A stretch of DNA of 64,000 nucleotides from Sclerodactyla briareus (GCA_026419785.1 JAODTK010005633.1:444528-508527), one strand, 5' to 3'. Shown: positions 1 through 11,040, numbered from the stretch's first letter. Notes: generated from the sequence alone by a model not told the origin. Numbers and translations: made by a program.

Positions 1-328
1 AAATAGGCATAGGCCTTCTCAGATCAACTATTTACAAGGCCCTGAATCACGTTCGCAACATTCTACAGTAGCTGAAATTGCATAGAACTCCCCACCATTT
101 GCCGGCCCATTGACTCGACTTACACCTAATTTGACTTCCTTCAATGAGCGGCTGAGCCTAGGAGAAGTTCACTTCTAATTCACTGTACCTCGACTGCTTA
201 GAATTTCGCCATGGTCGCCTTATTTTTGCACGCCCTCCGCGCGCGGTTGTGTTTTTTCACCCTTTTCCTGAAGAATACAATGTATTTTTCAAAAACGCTA
301 AAAAAAATCAATAACTGACTCTTCCCAG

Positions 329-461
329 GGATGTAGTCGAGACCGGATAGCCTGAGACTAGCCACATCTTGAATCTGATAATAACACTGTAGATATCGCG
401 GTCTGACCGAGATCAGTTACTCGACAATAATTCAAGACCGAGACCGGGATCGACTACATCC
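329..461. mobile_element. MITE-like element with terminal inverted repeats
   Basis: The left end reads GGATGTAGTCGAGACCGG and the right end is its near-perfect reverse complement, CCGGGATCGACTACATCC, giving 18 bp terminal inverted repeats around a 133 bp non-coding body. The interior also holds several GACCGAGA-type repeats. A short non-coding body with terminal inverted repeats is the usual form of a non-autonomous DNA transposon. No clear target duplication is visible, so the superfamily is unknown. Confidence 0.55.
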
Positions 462-1559
462 TTGCTTACTCATCTGAAAGCTTCTTACTCACGTTTCCAA
501 ACTTGATTAACTAAAAACATTTACCGACATCTTCGATTTGAAGAAATAGCGTTATAACCCAACATAACAATTTGCAATGCGCCGAATCAATTAGGTGCGT
601 CATTCTAGCCGTCCGGGCAACGGCAGAGACTACAGATTAGTGTGGTCTTCATTCATCGTTTATTATTGCTGACGTATGTAAACTGCTCAAATGTTTGGCC
701 ACTCAGGTCCTGAATCCTAAAGATTAGTCCCTTCATATCCACTTAAATAAGGAACAGTCCGTGTTCTTTGCCCTGAAACCAATTCATCAGGCGCGGTTCG
801 ACCAAGGGTGTAGGAATCGGGGTGCTGATCCCCCCGCCCCAGTGATAAATGTGGGCGCGGAGGTACCACCCCCTACTCCTCGGGTGTGAAACCACGTGTG
901 CATTTCGCATAATAATACTTTTTTCGTCAATCAACACACATAATATTTACAACGACCGCTGTGATTGGCTATCGGTATTGCGTAGCATCTAGTGTACATA
1001 TGTTATGATGATGGATTAGAGTAGGAATTAATTCACGTCCAAAACCAATGCGAAAATAGCTCCGTGTAAAATCTGCGAATTGACCCTCAAGCATTTTTCA
1101 CAATAGGCTAGTGCAATTTTCTTATAATTATGTCATGGGACTAAAATATACAAATAGCGTCCTGGCTAGTCAGCTGAAGGCGTGGACATACAGGAGGAAG
1201 CTCACGCCTCCCATCTTAGCACTCCGATTCGGACAAAAGAAGTTTACCATGGTCCAAAATGAGACAGCCGAAGTGGGTATAAACCAAAAATTGAGAGAGA
1301 GAATATCTAGACGGGAATTGGTCAAAATTTGAAACCGACAATACGAAATTCAGGAAAAGATGCAAAGGTTTTTTTTTTTTTATTAAATGTAACAAAATTG
1401 TGCAAAAGTTTTAGGCGCGGTTCGCACGCAAATATCTTTAGGTTTTTTTGTTTTTTTTTTTTCGTACCGATTCCCGTTATCTGTGAACTCAATGGAATCG
1501 ATAACGTTAGGATTCCCGGGCAGGCAATCTTTTCTAAAGGAAGAAAGGAAAGAACTTAG
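462..1559. other. Unrecognised intergenic DNA
   Basis: I see no coding similarity, RNA gene or strong repeat here. Only short stop-interrupted frames and A/T runs (for example 1369-1382 and 1442-1462) are present. Confidence 0.5.
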
Positions 1560-2470
1560 GGGAACTTGGCAGAAAAAAAATTATGACCTGGGTCATCTAG
1601 TATTGACTGACTGAGGATCTTGACGGCCCCCTGAAAAGTGAGATTTCGACCACCTCACAACGATGGGCACTCACTGCCCATGTACTGGCTGAGAAAAAAA
1701 ACATCACAAGATTCAGAGCAACAAATTGCATCTAAAGGACATGCGAAAATGCCAAATTATTTTCACGATTGGGGGGGGGGCTGCCTTCACATTTTCTCAG
1801 ATGAGAAATTCGGGAAAAGATGTCAAAAATTCGTGAAAAATTTAGGCAGCGAAAAGGCAAAAGTGAAAAGAGAAACGCGAATTGCCGAAATCTTCTGCTG
1901 ACTGGCCAAAATTTATGAATCAATTCCAGAAAACCCATGCCAAGATTCCCTGCGCGGTACCAGTCCGCTGTTAGGTAAGAATTACAGCAACTCCCAAAGA
2001 AAAGCCTACTTACTGCCCATGGAGCTCAGTACAATTTGGCAGAAAAAAATCAAGAGATCTTGATTAGCATTCGCACATCTAAGGACGTGAAATTCAAAAT
2101 TATTTTCTGGAACAAAGTGAGTGTTCATGAGTGTCATCATTAATGCATCAAACTGCATCGAAGGCCACCTGGAATGCAAACATTCTCTAAAGTGGAAGGA
2201 GGGGGGTTCTGCGGTCCTCTGAAAAGTGAGATTTAACACTACTAAATCTTACTGCCCCCGGACTCGATTTGGCAGAGAAAGGCACAAGATTCAGAGCAGC
2301 AAGTCGCATCTAAGGACGTGAAATTCAAAATTATTTCTGGAATGAAGTGAGTGTTTTGGAGTGCTATATTGCACAAATTGCATCTATGGCCACCGGAGAA
2401 TGCAAAAATTTTGTGAGGGAGAGGAGGAAATCCCTCCCCTAGCGCCCCCCACTGAAAAAGATCCTACTAC
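1560..2470. repeat. Degenerate tandem repeat, unit about 236 bp
   Basis: The phrase CTAAGGACGTGAAATTC recurs near 2082 and 2317, about 236 bp apart. TGAAAAGTGAGATTT recurs near 1634 and 2222. Phrases such as AAGATTCAGAGCA and 'tggcagagaaa' are shared by three blocks (about 1640-1900, 2008-2243 and 2244-2470). Copies 2 and 3 are close; copy 1 is more diverged. No convincing protein is encoded. Confidence 0.6.
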
Positions 2471-3060
2471 TACGCCGCTGGTTCAACTTTCGTGTACCGA
2501 AGTACCGTTCCTGCAATCTGAGTACTCCTTCCATTCACAATTCCCTCAATGATCTGTTCCAAGGTACCCAAATTGTAAACCTGCAGTGGGTTATTGGTAT
2601 TTTTGGGTTTGTAGTCACTTAATTGCTGACATTTTCTTTCACGAACATATAATGAGGTCGGAATGCGTGGCAACTCTTCAACATTTTCCTTTCACTAAAA
2701 TTGCACATTTTGATGTCTGCAATTAGGCACGGCAAGTGCCACTTCCAGCGATCTGGGAGGCATAACAAGCCAAAATTTCCTTGGTACGCTACGCGCCAAC
2801 CAATGGTGGCGCTCCGCTAAGATAGTGTATCGCAATCCGCCTCGTCCCCCCCCCCCCACGATGCGAAATGGATTGACGCCATGACTTGATTTTATATCAA
2901 TTAGGAATAGTGGGACCAATTTCACAAACAAAAAAGTTTCTAAGATTGCACTACAAAAAAAAAATGCAAATATCACTCGAGCAATACATACTTTTATTAG
3001 AATAATTCTCACCACAAAACATGCATGAATTACTAGTAATCGATAGCTTCGCCGTTGCTA
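2471..3060. other. Unrecognised intergenic DNA
   Basis: No coding or RNA gene is recognised. A poly-C run lies near 2848-2858. Confidence 0.5.
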
Positions 3061-3265
3061 CTTATTATCTCAACGGTCCCGAAGGGCCAGATGAGATATT
3101 GTAGTCACTTTGCCATTTCACCTATATTTACTGTGGCTGGTTGCCATAGCAATGGTTGCTATGGTACCCATAGTGGTGGTTTGGAACTATCCACTGAGGG
3201 GTACCCATTGGTGGGGTACCCATGGGTGCCGGGTGATCCAGCCATTAGGTGCACTCACAAAAGTG
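3061..3265 (+). repeat. Dispersed repeat, copy 1 (second copy at 52511-52709)
   Basis: This block is the same as one 49 kb away. Both begin with ATCTCAACGGTCCCGAAGGG and both carry a small palindrome of the type CCATAGCAA-TGG-TTGCTATGG followed by 'ccatagtggtggtt' and a run of ggtaccc-like steps. Differences are scattered. Shared edges suggest a mobile or formerly mobile unit, but I see no terminal repeats or coding capacity. Confidence 0.7.
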
Positions 3266-3332
3266 TCCGTTTGTGTGTGTGCGTGTGTGTGTGTGTGCGT
3301 GTGTGTGTGTGTGCGTTTGCGTGTCCGTCAGA
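3264..3332. repeat. (GT)n microsatellite with GC interruptions
   Basis: About 65 bp of GTGTGT interrupted by GTGCGT steps directly abut the dispersed repeat. The valine/cysteine-rich frames across it are a by-product of the repeat. Confidence 0.9.
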
Positions 3333-3339
3333 TTTTGAT

Positions 3340-3800
3340 GGTTTTTTCCGCAAATATCTCCATTTTGGAGTGGCTGAACAAAGTGAAATTTTGCACACGC
3401 TTGAATAGTCACTAAACACATAGTGCTCTCGAAATTAGACAGGAACTATCAAAATTGGGGAATTTAGGAGGCGAAAGACAAATTTTGGGGCAAGTTCTCA
3501 TTTTTACAAGTTTTTCACTATTTTTCAAGATATTCTCTCATTCCAATGGCTGAATGATTTCAAAAACTTTGTAACAATGTAAGAAGGCACGAATAACAAC
3601 TTTTCCCATGCAATCAGCCCAAAATTACCAAAAATGTCAATTTTAGATGGGAAAAATCATTTTTGGTCAAATTTGAGAATTTCTGAAATTCTGTTCAATT
3701 TTGGGTATTTTTAGAGATTGGGAGGGACTGAATGATCTCAAATTTCGGAAGAAGGTACAAAGTATCAAAACAAAGAGTTCCCCAACATTTCTGCTGTAAA
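3340..3800. repeat. Weak tandem repeat, about 180 bp period
   Basis: Three related phrases occur near 3368 (gagtggctgaacaaagtg), 3547 (ccaatggctgaatgattt) and 3728 (ggactgaatgatctc). Each is followed by AAATTT-rich sequence, giving a period of about 180 bp. The copies are strongly diverged. Confidence 0.4.
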
Positions 3801-5698
3801 TTCCTGAAATTTCACTGAATATGAATATTTTTGGGGAAAATGGCTGTTTTCAGACATATTTTGATAAATTTTGTCCTTTTGCAACACGCGAAAAGGCAAC
3901 TCCGGGGATTGCCCTCTTGTTCTACTTTATTGAACTCGCTGCCTTTATATTAGAAATACAGGTGAAAGACCTCATCAAATTCGCAAACAGATACATAACC
4001 TCATGGATAGTACGTACATGATGATAAAACACAGACATAATTCTTCTTCAATAATTTTCCCCTGAAGGGAATTGCAGTGGCTAGATATCCTTCCTCTTGT
4101 CAACGATTTACGAATTGAACGTTTTGAACTGTACTTACTTCCCGTTGTGAACTTGTTGTGGCAACGTTTTGTTTATTGTTCGAGTTCACTAGTACTTTTT
4201 GAGTTGAATACATTATCAGAGGGCCATGTTCTTATTTCTGGATAAAAAGGGGCCAAGAAGACGATAGCCTAATGTTAGGGTGCGGATAATCAAATACTAG
4301 GTCCATCGTGCAGATTACCCCCCCCCCCTCCTCCCCCACCGCGCTCTCGTTGCTCCAGTCCCTTACACTAATCGCTCACGAGTAAGGGCACTTTCTACGT
4401 GTTCGGTGAGACCTGCTTCGAACCAAGTTCTCCGAGCGTTCGCGGCGCTCACCAAGTCTGTTATCACGCGTTGCGATACGTATAATTTGGGGTGATTTTT
4501 TCACAATTGGATTGAGCTTCAGGGGGATAGTCTTTGAAGGTTAGAAAGGATGGATTTCTGATCGGTGTGGCAAGATATTCGTTCATCAAACTCGGAGGCC
4601 TGAGTTTACCGGTGTGTGGACATAGGCTGGATGAAGGTTAGAGTACTTGAAGCTAATAGGAAACGGGTAATCGCACTAATGCCCTCTCATATAAACGCCT
4701 AATCTCGTAATCCGTGAGAGCATGGGTATTTAACCACTGCACATGTCGGTTTCAGGTTAAGAGATGGTGTATCAGTTGACCGGGCTTACATGAGGCGAAG
4801 AATGGAGAGTGTATCATGACACTTGCGAGGCAAAATATTCCAGCTTTTCTAATTTCAACAGTCCAGATGCTTTCCCCTGGGTGGCAGTACTTGTAGTTGC
4901 GATGCAGTGGATTTTCTGGGGTTCTTGAGCTTGTTACGGAATATTCGCAATGAGTCTCGTCTGTCGGCTTATGAGCAGTTCGTTGAACTTGAAACTTTCG
5001 CTCATCCAGTCCCGAGAAAGTGGTCGGTCCTGGCTTCACGTTCAGTCTTTGGTGGGGACATGAAATGCGGTCCCGGGAGAAGTTTGGGATTGGTTACACC
5101 CAAGACTCTATTCATCATCTGATCACTAATCGAGAAGACTAGTTATCACTGGTGCTCACCCACTCAACTACTGACATGGGTAGTAGCACGCGATCCACTG
5201 GCATTGAATTGATAACTGGGGTTGTGGAGGATGAGGAGAAGAAAAATGAGAAACCTAAATAGACAATAAGATGTTTTTGTCTATTTTTCAGGACAAGACT
5301 ATGGATCTCCCCATGAGTCCTCCGTGATGTTTTGGCGAAGTGATAAGTCGCTCAGTAAGGTATCATATCGTGATTATTTCAATATTAGCAAACGATTCGT
5401 ATCTCAGCAAGCCACAGAAACTGCGATCTGTTGAAATTTATGAAATATATCAAGGTATTGATATCGCTATCATTTTTCTGGAACTATCAGAAAGGCTAAA
5501 GGGCAGAACACCCCTTCCAGCTCTTACGGCCCGTTTCGAACGCGTCCATGTTCCAGAGTATTTGATCGAACATATCATTCATTACACGTGGGTGGATTTC
5601 GTTAACTTGTCTAATCAAGGAATAAAACGGTTAGGTATATTTTGGCCTTTATGAAGACAAGAGTGCGTTCTAGTCGAGTTTTAGTTTACTGTTAGTCC
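3801..5698. other. Unrecognised intergenic DNA
   Basis: No gene, RNA or transposon domain is recognised. A short frame at 5340-5654 (plus strand, 104 codons) has no recognisable motif and is treated as chance. A poly-C run lies at about 4318-4328. Confidence 0.45.
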
Positions 5699-5744
5699 AA
5701 TATGGGCATGATCATACCATATTTGGTATGTCAATGCCCATATT
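5699..5744. repeat. Imperfect hairpin, 20 bp arms
   Basis: The left arm AATATGGGCATGATCATACC pairs with the right arm GGTATGTCAATGCCCATATT with two or three mismatches around a 6-base ATATTT loop. It could be a tiny foldback element or a chance palindrome. No neighbouring gene explains it as a terminator. Confidence 0.6.
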
Positions 5745-6249
5745 TGGAAACTAATAGAGATCTTACAGACGACGAAAACCACCCAATGTATCTCATCTTA
5801 TGAACGTCTCTAGCTAAAACTTCCTCGAGTAAAATGAAGAAAGGTGTCACGATAATGCACAACGAGTTGTTATGATGGGCGTTTCTCTACTTCTGTTTCT
5901 CAGGAATCGGATCTGGAGTCCTTTCTGTCCGATATATAAATGATCACGAGGATCCTGTACAATCCAATTGAGAGGAAAATCAGGATTGTCGGAACCAAAT
6001 ATTACCGGAGGTTGAGTATTCAGTTTAGGGTGGCAGGGTTGGTTCCAGTTAGGGTCTCCGTCCGAAGGGTTGGCATACCTTCCCGAATCTGTAGCATAGG
6101 GAGGTCCCCCCCCCCCCTTCCTTTCACGCTATTATTTTAGATATTTCGTCAGAATACTACAAAAACAGTACCTGATTCAATTTCTGAAATTAGGGCGATG
6201 TAACTGTGAATGTATCCGTCATGCTCGTAATATTGGTTATGTTTCTGAC
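5745..6249. other. Unrecognised intergenic DNA
   Basis: Nothing recognisable is present. A poly-C run lies at about 6108-6117. Confidence 0.45.
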
Positions 6250-6815
6250 AATACTCTATCCGTGAGTAATCAAATTAGTGTCATCTGTAGAAGTGTGTAT
6301 CTCCATCTCAAAAATATAAGAGCTATTCGCAAAAATCGTTAACAGTCTGATACGGAGAAACTGGTTCATGCATTTGTATTCTCTAGGATTGATCTCAATA
6401 ACGTTCTTTTGTATGGAATCCCACTCACTGCTGTTGCTCCCCTTAAGCGTGTTCAAAACACTGCAGCCAGAATTATTACAGGTCATGGAAGGCTTCACAT
6501 GGTCATGCCCCTCCACACCTTACTGACCTCGTTAATGTCCACTCCCCTGTACGTGCTCTCCGTTCCTCCCACGAGAACTACCTGCGGGTCCTGCGATCAG
6601 ACCTAATGTGGGAAATCGTTTTTTCTTCAGCTCTGCCCCATCCGTCCGGAAACAACTACCTTCATATGTCGGAAATTCTACTAGCCTTTCAGTTTTCAAC
6701 TCTAAGCTCAAGGCACACTTCTTTCACTTTGCTTCCTGCAGGTGAAGCGCCGCCGAACAGGTTGCTGATGGCAGCGCTATATCAGTTGTTTATTTATTAT
6801 TCATTTATTCATCGA
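6250..6815 (+). mobile_element. L2/CR1-like LINE, 3' end of reverse transcriptase ORF (dead)
   Basis: Translation across three frames gives the C-terminal end of an L2/CR1-type LINE polyprotein. LVHAFVFSRID and NVLLYGIP are followed by LKRVQNTAARII, the typical 'RLQRVQNAAAR' step after the RT thumb. About 100 bases on come SPVRALRSSHE and, in another frame, a SVFNSKLKxHFF-like end. Stops and frameshifts break the frame. It ends in an AT-rich tail (ttatttattattcatttatt, about 6787-6806), as expected for a LINE 3' terminus. The 5' part of the element is missing, the usual 5' truncation. Family-level recognition is strong; the clade name is inference. Confidence 0.8.
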
Positions 6816-6999
6816 GATTTGAATAGTTGTGTTCGTCGCGTGAATACTACTGACGCTGCTGCCCACTGCAGGGTAACACGCCGGATGAAGAGTTCGGGGC
6901 AAAGCACTCAGGAATTCCGAGTCCGGAGAAGGAAACGACCAAAACTATTGTGTTCTCGTGGTGGGCACTGTGCTGGTGCCTGTCTTGTGAAGGGTACTC

Positions 7000-8440
7000 A
7001 GTAGGCCGGGCATTCGACTTGCAGTCGGTCGGGTTCAGGTGAGATCAGTGTAGGTGGCTACACCTATTACTGGTCTCGCCGCGACGATGGTCGGGGTACA
7101 CATGGGGTTGCTGTTACTAAGGGGAAAATGTGGTTGACCACAACTGGTAAAACCGATCAAGAAACGTGTAATGCGACTGCGGATCACCCACACTGAGGGT
7201 GTTCCATCCATTTTCACAGTGCACGCTCCGACCAGGCGGCAGCGATGACTTGGTGAAGGAGCGTTCTACGCTCAACTCAGTTGGGTGTGCGATGATGTTT
7301 CCACTTCTTACTCACTCACTTCTTACTTTCTGGGTGATTTCACTGGTGTCAGTAGGGATGGCTATGAGTCATGTCCCGGCCTGCATGGATCTGGTCTTTA
7401 GCAGCAGTCTGATAGCAGTCTTGGGTAATTGACTTTGCTAAGAGTTGTGACTCTAGAATTGCTGGCTTCTCGTTCCAAAGATCTGATGCGAAGCGCTGAA
7501 CTTGGTACTCCATTGATGGTGTTACTTTCAAAAAGATCGACCATGTTCTCATAGACGGGAGATGGAGGAAGCTCATGAACTGCAGGGTCTCCAGGCGTGC
7601 TCAGTTCTTCAGACTTGATCACAGGTTGCTGGTCATTACGCTCAGGCTTCAAAATCCTTGGGGAGCTGCGTCGGCCTTTCAACAAGGTTGACGTGAGCCA
7701 ACTGAAGGATCCGAGAGTAGCTACAGTGTATGCTGACAAGCTGGGGCATTCGATTGAGGGGCTGGAGGCTAATGTGTACCCCGAGCAGAAATGGGCTCCG
7801 AAGCATGTGTCCTCGGTGGAGCAGAGGAGTGCACCCTGGGGCGTCCTAAGAGGACTACCGGGGAAATTACTAGAAAAACGGTCGAAGCTATCGAGTGAAG
7901 CCGCCAGGCCCGGCTCATGGTAAGACACAGCTTGCTAGGGAACTTGCTAGGGAACAGCGCATGACACTGGAGGCACTGCGACGCGACCGTGATTCGGAGG
8001 TCCGGTGTCTCTGTGAGTCCGTGGAGAGGCACCTGGCAACGGGTGCCTGGCAACCGGCTGATCGATCCAGAGACTCCGCAACTAGGCCTCTGTGGCAGAT
8101 GACATCAGGGTCTTACCGAGGAATCCGATGTTAGTGCCCGTTGGGCTGGTATTTTGAGGATTTGTAGGTTGAACCCCGAAGCTCGGAAATCAGATGGATA
8201 ATGTTGCAACTCTGGTGGCTAAACCTCCTGTAGACTGTGATGTACCTACTAAACAGGAAACTTAAAGAGGCATTGGAGTAGTTGAAGCCGGAAAAGCTCC
8301 CGGGGTCTGTGAAATACACCCAAAAATACGCTAGGCTGGTGTCTCGGTGTAAAGAGAGACTCCAATCTAGACAAGACACAAAACTGTGTCGTGATTCTTG
8401 CCATAGCTGACAGGCTATGGCTAATAAGGCCAAACCAGAC
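7000..8440 (+). mobile_element. Non-LTR retrotransposon: endonuclease domain and start of RT region (dead)
   Basis: Reading frames pieced along the plus strand show an apurinic-type endonuclease. ISVGGYTYYWS lies near 7045, followed by a DGYES step near 7358 and FQRSDAKR with TWYS-like residues near 7475-7510. The catalytic-region phrase IDHVLIDGRW is at about 7540. Then come the linker (RLKDPRVA-like, VEAIEQSRQARL-like) and the start of the RT (VSARWAGIL, a LKPEKLPGSVKY step near 8290). At least five frameshifts and several stops break it. Similarity fades by about 8440. The next expected segment, the RT core of the same family, reappears at 10460-10850. The element therefore seems to be split by about 2 kb of other repeats. 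Confidence 0.8.
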
Positions 8441-8940
8441 CACTTGTATTATCCTTATTAGATATTGTCGGTTTACTTAAAATTCTACATATTCGCACAC
8501 TTGGAATTCCAAATATTATCCTTTCCTTCACTGCCTTCCCTTCCTCCTACTACTTTTGTGGAGAGAGAACAATACCTCCCCATTCACCAACTGAAGTGCT
8601 CAATTCTGACAAAGTTTGGAAATCACAGAAAGTAGGCAGATTTGACCTATGACCCTGACTTTTGCCAGGGACAAATGAAGTCCCCATACGGCAAGTTTTT
8701 TCACATAGGACAAACTTTAAATTACGAGTCATTCGGGTCTCCTGTCATTGACCCAGATGTTAAAAGATATCTGTTATCGGGTTAATTAAATGTTTGTTTT
8801 TTCTTTAACAGAAAACAGGTTTTGGAGACATCTACAATGCTAAAATTCACTGAGGCCTCTAGAAAGGTTTTCATCTACTGTTATAAGCCCAACTCAGCTC
8901 AAACTTAATTGTTTGCAATTGTGTGCAGAGACCTGTCGTG
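8441..8940. other. Unrecognised DNA between two halves of a LINE
   Basis: AT-rich sequence without coding similarity. It forms the left part of the roughly 2 kb block that separates the LINE halves at 7.0-8.44 kb and 10.46-10.85 kb. Confidence 0.5.
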
Positions 8941-8942
8941 AT

Positions 8943-9070
8943 GGGGGGGGGGGGGGGTTGGTGGTATAATAGTGGTACCATTCCCGGTTGTGCTGGGTTC
9001 GATTTTGTGTTCTGGGTCACCCGCGGTGAGGGGGTCTTACATGTACCACTATGGTTGGAAACAGTGTATC
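8943..9070 (+). repeat. Possible SINE head with tRNA-like promoter boxes
   Basis: A G run (about 8943-8957) is followed by TGGTGGTATAATAGTGG, which resembles a pol III A box. GGTTCGATTTT near 8997 resembles a B box (GGTTCGANTCC). The spacing of about 35 bases suits a tRNA-derived SINE. No complete cloverleaf can be drawn, so this is not called a tRNA gene. Confidence 0.35.
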
Positions 9071-9690
9071 AAACAGGATGTTCTACCTGCACCTACCTCC
9101 CGGTATTTCAGGCTTTTCTTCCCAGTGAAACCTGTCAAGGGGCACTCCACCCCCTTCCTCTGCCATATACACTACTGGGAGTACTCTTTAAATTAACTTG
9201 GATTGGCCTACTTGTTGAGATGCCCATAAATAAATCATCAAAATTTGTCATAGACCACTGGTTAGTGTATGCATGGCTACACTGAGAGCTTAATATACAA
9301 GTGAACATTGCAAGTTTATAGGTGAGTCCTTGAGACTGGACCATTGATAACACAAAACCACTGTTGACTATAGGACAGCATGGGTGAAGGATATTATGTC
9401 TGTGGGAAAATTGTGTGTATAATGAAATGGAAAGGTGGACAATTGGGAGTCATAAGGTGTATTTACAATCAATAATATCTACACGCTATTACTCGGGTGC
9501 CATATGGAGGTGCAGGTTTTCTCAAATTGGGTATCACATACCTCTGCCTGAGAGATATATATCGAGACACTGGGCACAATTATGTCAAATATTTTTTATC
9601 CTGACACAAGCATCTTAATTTGTGAGTGGTAGGTGGCCACACAAAATATTCAGTTCAAACGACACGTAGGCTCCCATGCATAGCGAACTA
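9071..9690. other. Unrecognised DNA
   Basis: No gene or domain is recognised. A 120-codon frame covers 8923-9285 but is low in protein-like character and begins in the G run. Confidence 0.4.
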
Positions 9691-10440
9691 CATGCAGTTC
9701 GCCTAGACGAACAACACTTTCCATTACAACATCCCTCCAAAATGTTTTGTTGCCAGATGTCAAACGTCAAAGTAACAAGCATTCCAGTGTTTTAGTCTGT
9801 CTGACCTTTCACACATGTGCGTTCCTTGAGATAGTATGTGATAGGAGTGTCGTATTACATTAGTCCAATTCACTTTGTGGTTTGTCTCACAAGACGAATC
9901 TGGTCATCACAAAAATCAGCACTCAATGTCAAAGGTCGCAAGGTCAAACGAGGTCAAAAGGTCAAATGAGGTCAAATTAGGTCCCCAGATGTAGTTCGCC
10001 CAAACGAACAAAACTTTCCATTACAACATCCCTCCAAAATGTTTTGTTGCCAAGATATATAAGGATTGTCCCATGGTGACCTTAAATGACCTTGACCTAA
10101 CACCAATACAATAGGGTCCATTCGACCATAAGTGCAACTCACATACTTATTTAACCTGATACATGCTTGCGTTCCCTTATATATCGTTCTGACAGCTTTC
10201 GGAAGTTTGCTCTACTTGTGACCTTGAAATGACCTCTGAACTAGCACTAAAAACAAAAGGGGTTCAGCCTCTCTATATGTTCAACCCACATACCTAATTT
10301 GTACTTCATACATGCTTGCGTTCTTTAGATATCGTGCTGACAAGGGGGTGTCACACACACAGACACACACACACAGGTACGCACGGTGCGTGACTTCATA
10401 GATTCCTTCTGCCTTCGGGCAATGAATAAAAAAAAGAATA
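9691..10440 (+). repeat. Dispersed repeat rich in AGGTCA half-sites, with internal 59 bp direct repeat
   Basis: Two nearly identical 59 bp segments (9697-9755 and 9994-10052) start with a GTTCGCC-type step, contain CATTACAACATCCCTCC and end in GTTTTGTTGCCA. Between them lies a cluster of AGGTCA-like half-sites. Further TGACCT copies lie at about 10077-10250, followed by a (CA)n run (10356-10376) and a tail 'ctgccttcgggcaatgaataa'. A reverse-complement relative lies at about 23275-24125. Two diverged copies in opposite orientation indicate a dispersed, probably transposed, family. Confidence 0.7.
9933..9984 (+). promoter_or_regulatory. Cluster of six nuclear-receptor-type AGGTCA half-sites
   Basis: Half-sites start at 9933 (AGGTCG), 9941, 9951, 9959, 9969 and 9979 (AGGTCC). 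Start-to-start spacings of 8, 10, 8, 10 and 10 correspond to DR2 and DR4 arrangements. AGGTCA direct repeats are the classical binding sites of nuclear receptors. Binding here is inference only, since the cluster lies inside a dispersed repeat with no gene nearby. Confidence 0.45.
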
Positions 10441-10459
10441 GTGAAAATCAGGACTGCAA

Positions 10460-10850
10460 TAACAATACCGGATAATACCGGATAAAGTCCTTGCTAGGAT
10501 CAGCCTGGACAGTATCCGTTGTCGCTGTTTGCGCATCAGCGTCCTGAGCAGTGGGGTTTCACTCCAAAGCATCCACCTGGATCGCATCTTAGCTCTCCGT
10601 GTCCTGTCTGAGCGGATGCGGGAATTCGGGCTTGTGACCTACATCGATTTCTGCGAAGCCTTCGACTTCGACTGTGTAGGAAAGCGCTCTCGTGGTGTGC
10701 CAACCCGTTTCTTGTACACCTGCGTAATTCCTTTCCGTTTATGGAAGTGATAGGCTGTGAAGTTGTCATGGGTGTGAGACAGGCTCCAACACTGGCTCCA
10801 ATACCTTTCAACACGTGTATGGACTGGATTATGGAGGGTTGTGGATAGTT
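10460..10850 (+). mobile_element. Non-LTR retrotransposon RT core, probably the continuation of the 7.0-8.4 kb LINE (dead)
   Basis: The translation gives a KVLARI-type start near 10487, then DRILALRVLSERMREF and TYIDFCEAFDF. The last is the RT A-motif region, where family members have D-x-x-KAFD. GVRQAPTLAPIPFNTCMDW near 10770-10830 matches the RT B-motif region (GVRQG-x-LAP-x-LFN). Frameshifts separate these blocks, and the F/YxDD box is not present before the fragment ends. The fragment picks up the protein order roughly where the 7.0-8.44 kb piece stops, in the same strand. One insertion interrupted by younger repeats is the simplest reading. Confidence 0.8.
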
Positions 10851-11040
10851 CACCACATTGAACAAAGGGTAGAACCCCGTCTGTACTGCTTACGTAAACT
10901 GAATATTTTTCATGTTAATCCAGGCATACTTGCCATCGTTTATGATTCTATTATCTGTTCAGTCTTGACATTTTGTGGTGTCTGTTGGGCTGGAAACTGT
11001 GACGAAACTCACTTGAAAAAAACGCCGTGGAAAGGGTGAC
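10845..11040 (+). mobile_element. Second LINE fragment, C-terminal RT region (dead)
   Basis: Directly abutting the previous fragment is a different LINE reading (about 60 codons). RLYCLRKLNIFHVNP and SVLTFCGVCWAGN resemble the post-RT region of LINEs in which the YFLRKLK and 'TSSITVW' steps occur. It ends around LKKTPWKG. The abrupt change of family indicates nesting or a rearrangement joint. Confidence 0.6.

Noticed and set aside
6995..7040. tRNA-like sequence (ggcattcgacttgcagtcgg)
   Set aside because: The anticodon-like region looks plausible but acceptor and T arms do not pair, and the endonuclease domain of a LINE begins directly after it.
7398..7928. 176-codon minus-strand frame
   Set aside because: Antisense to a LINE endonuclease reading on the plus strand that has recognisable motifs; treated as a shadow.
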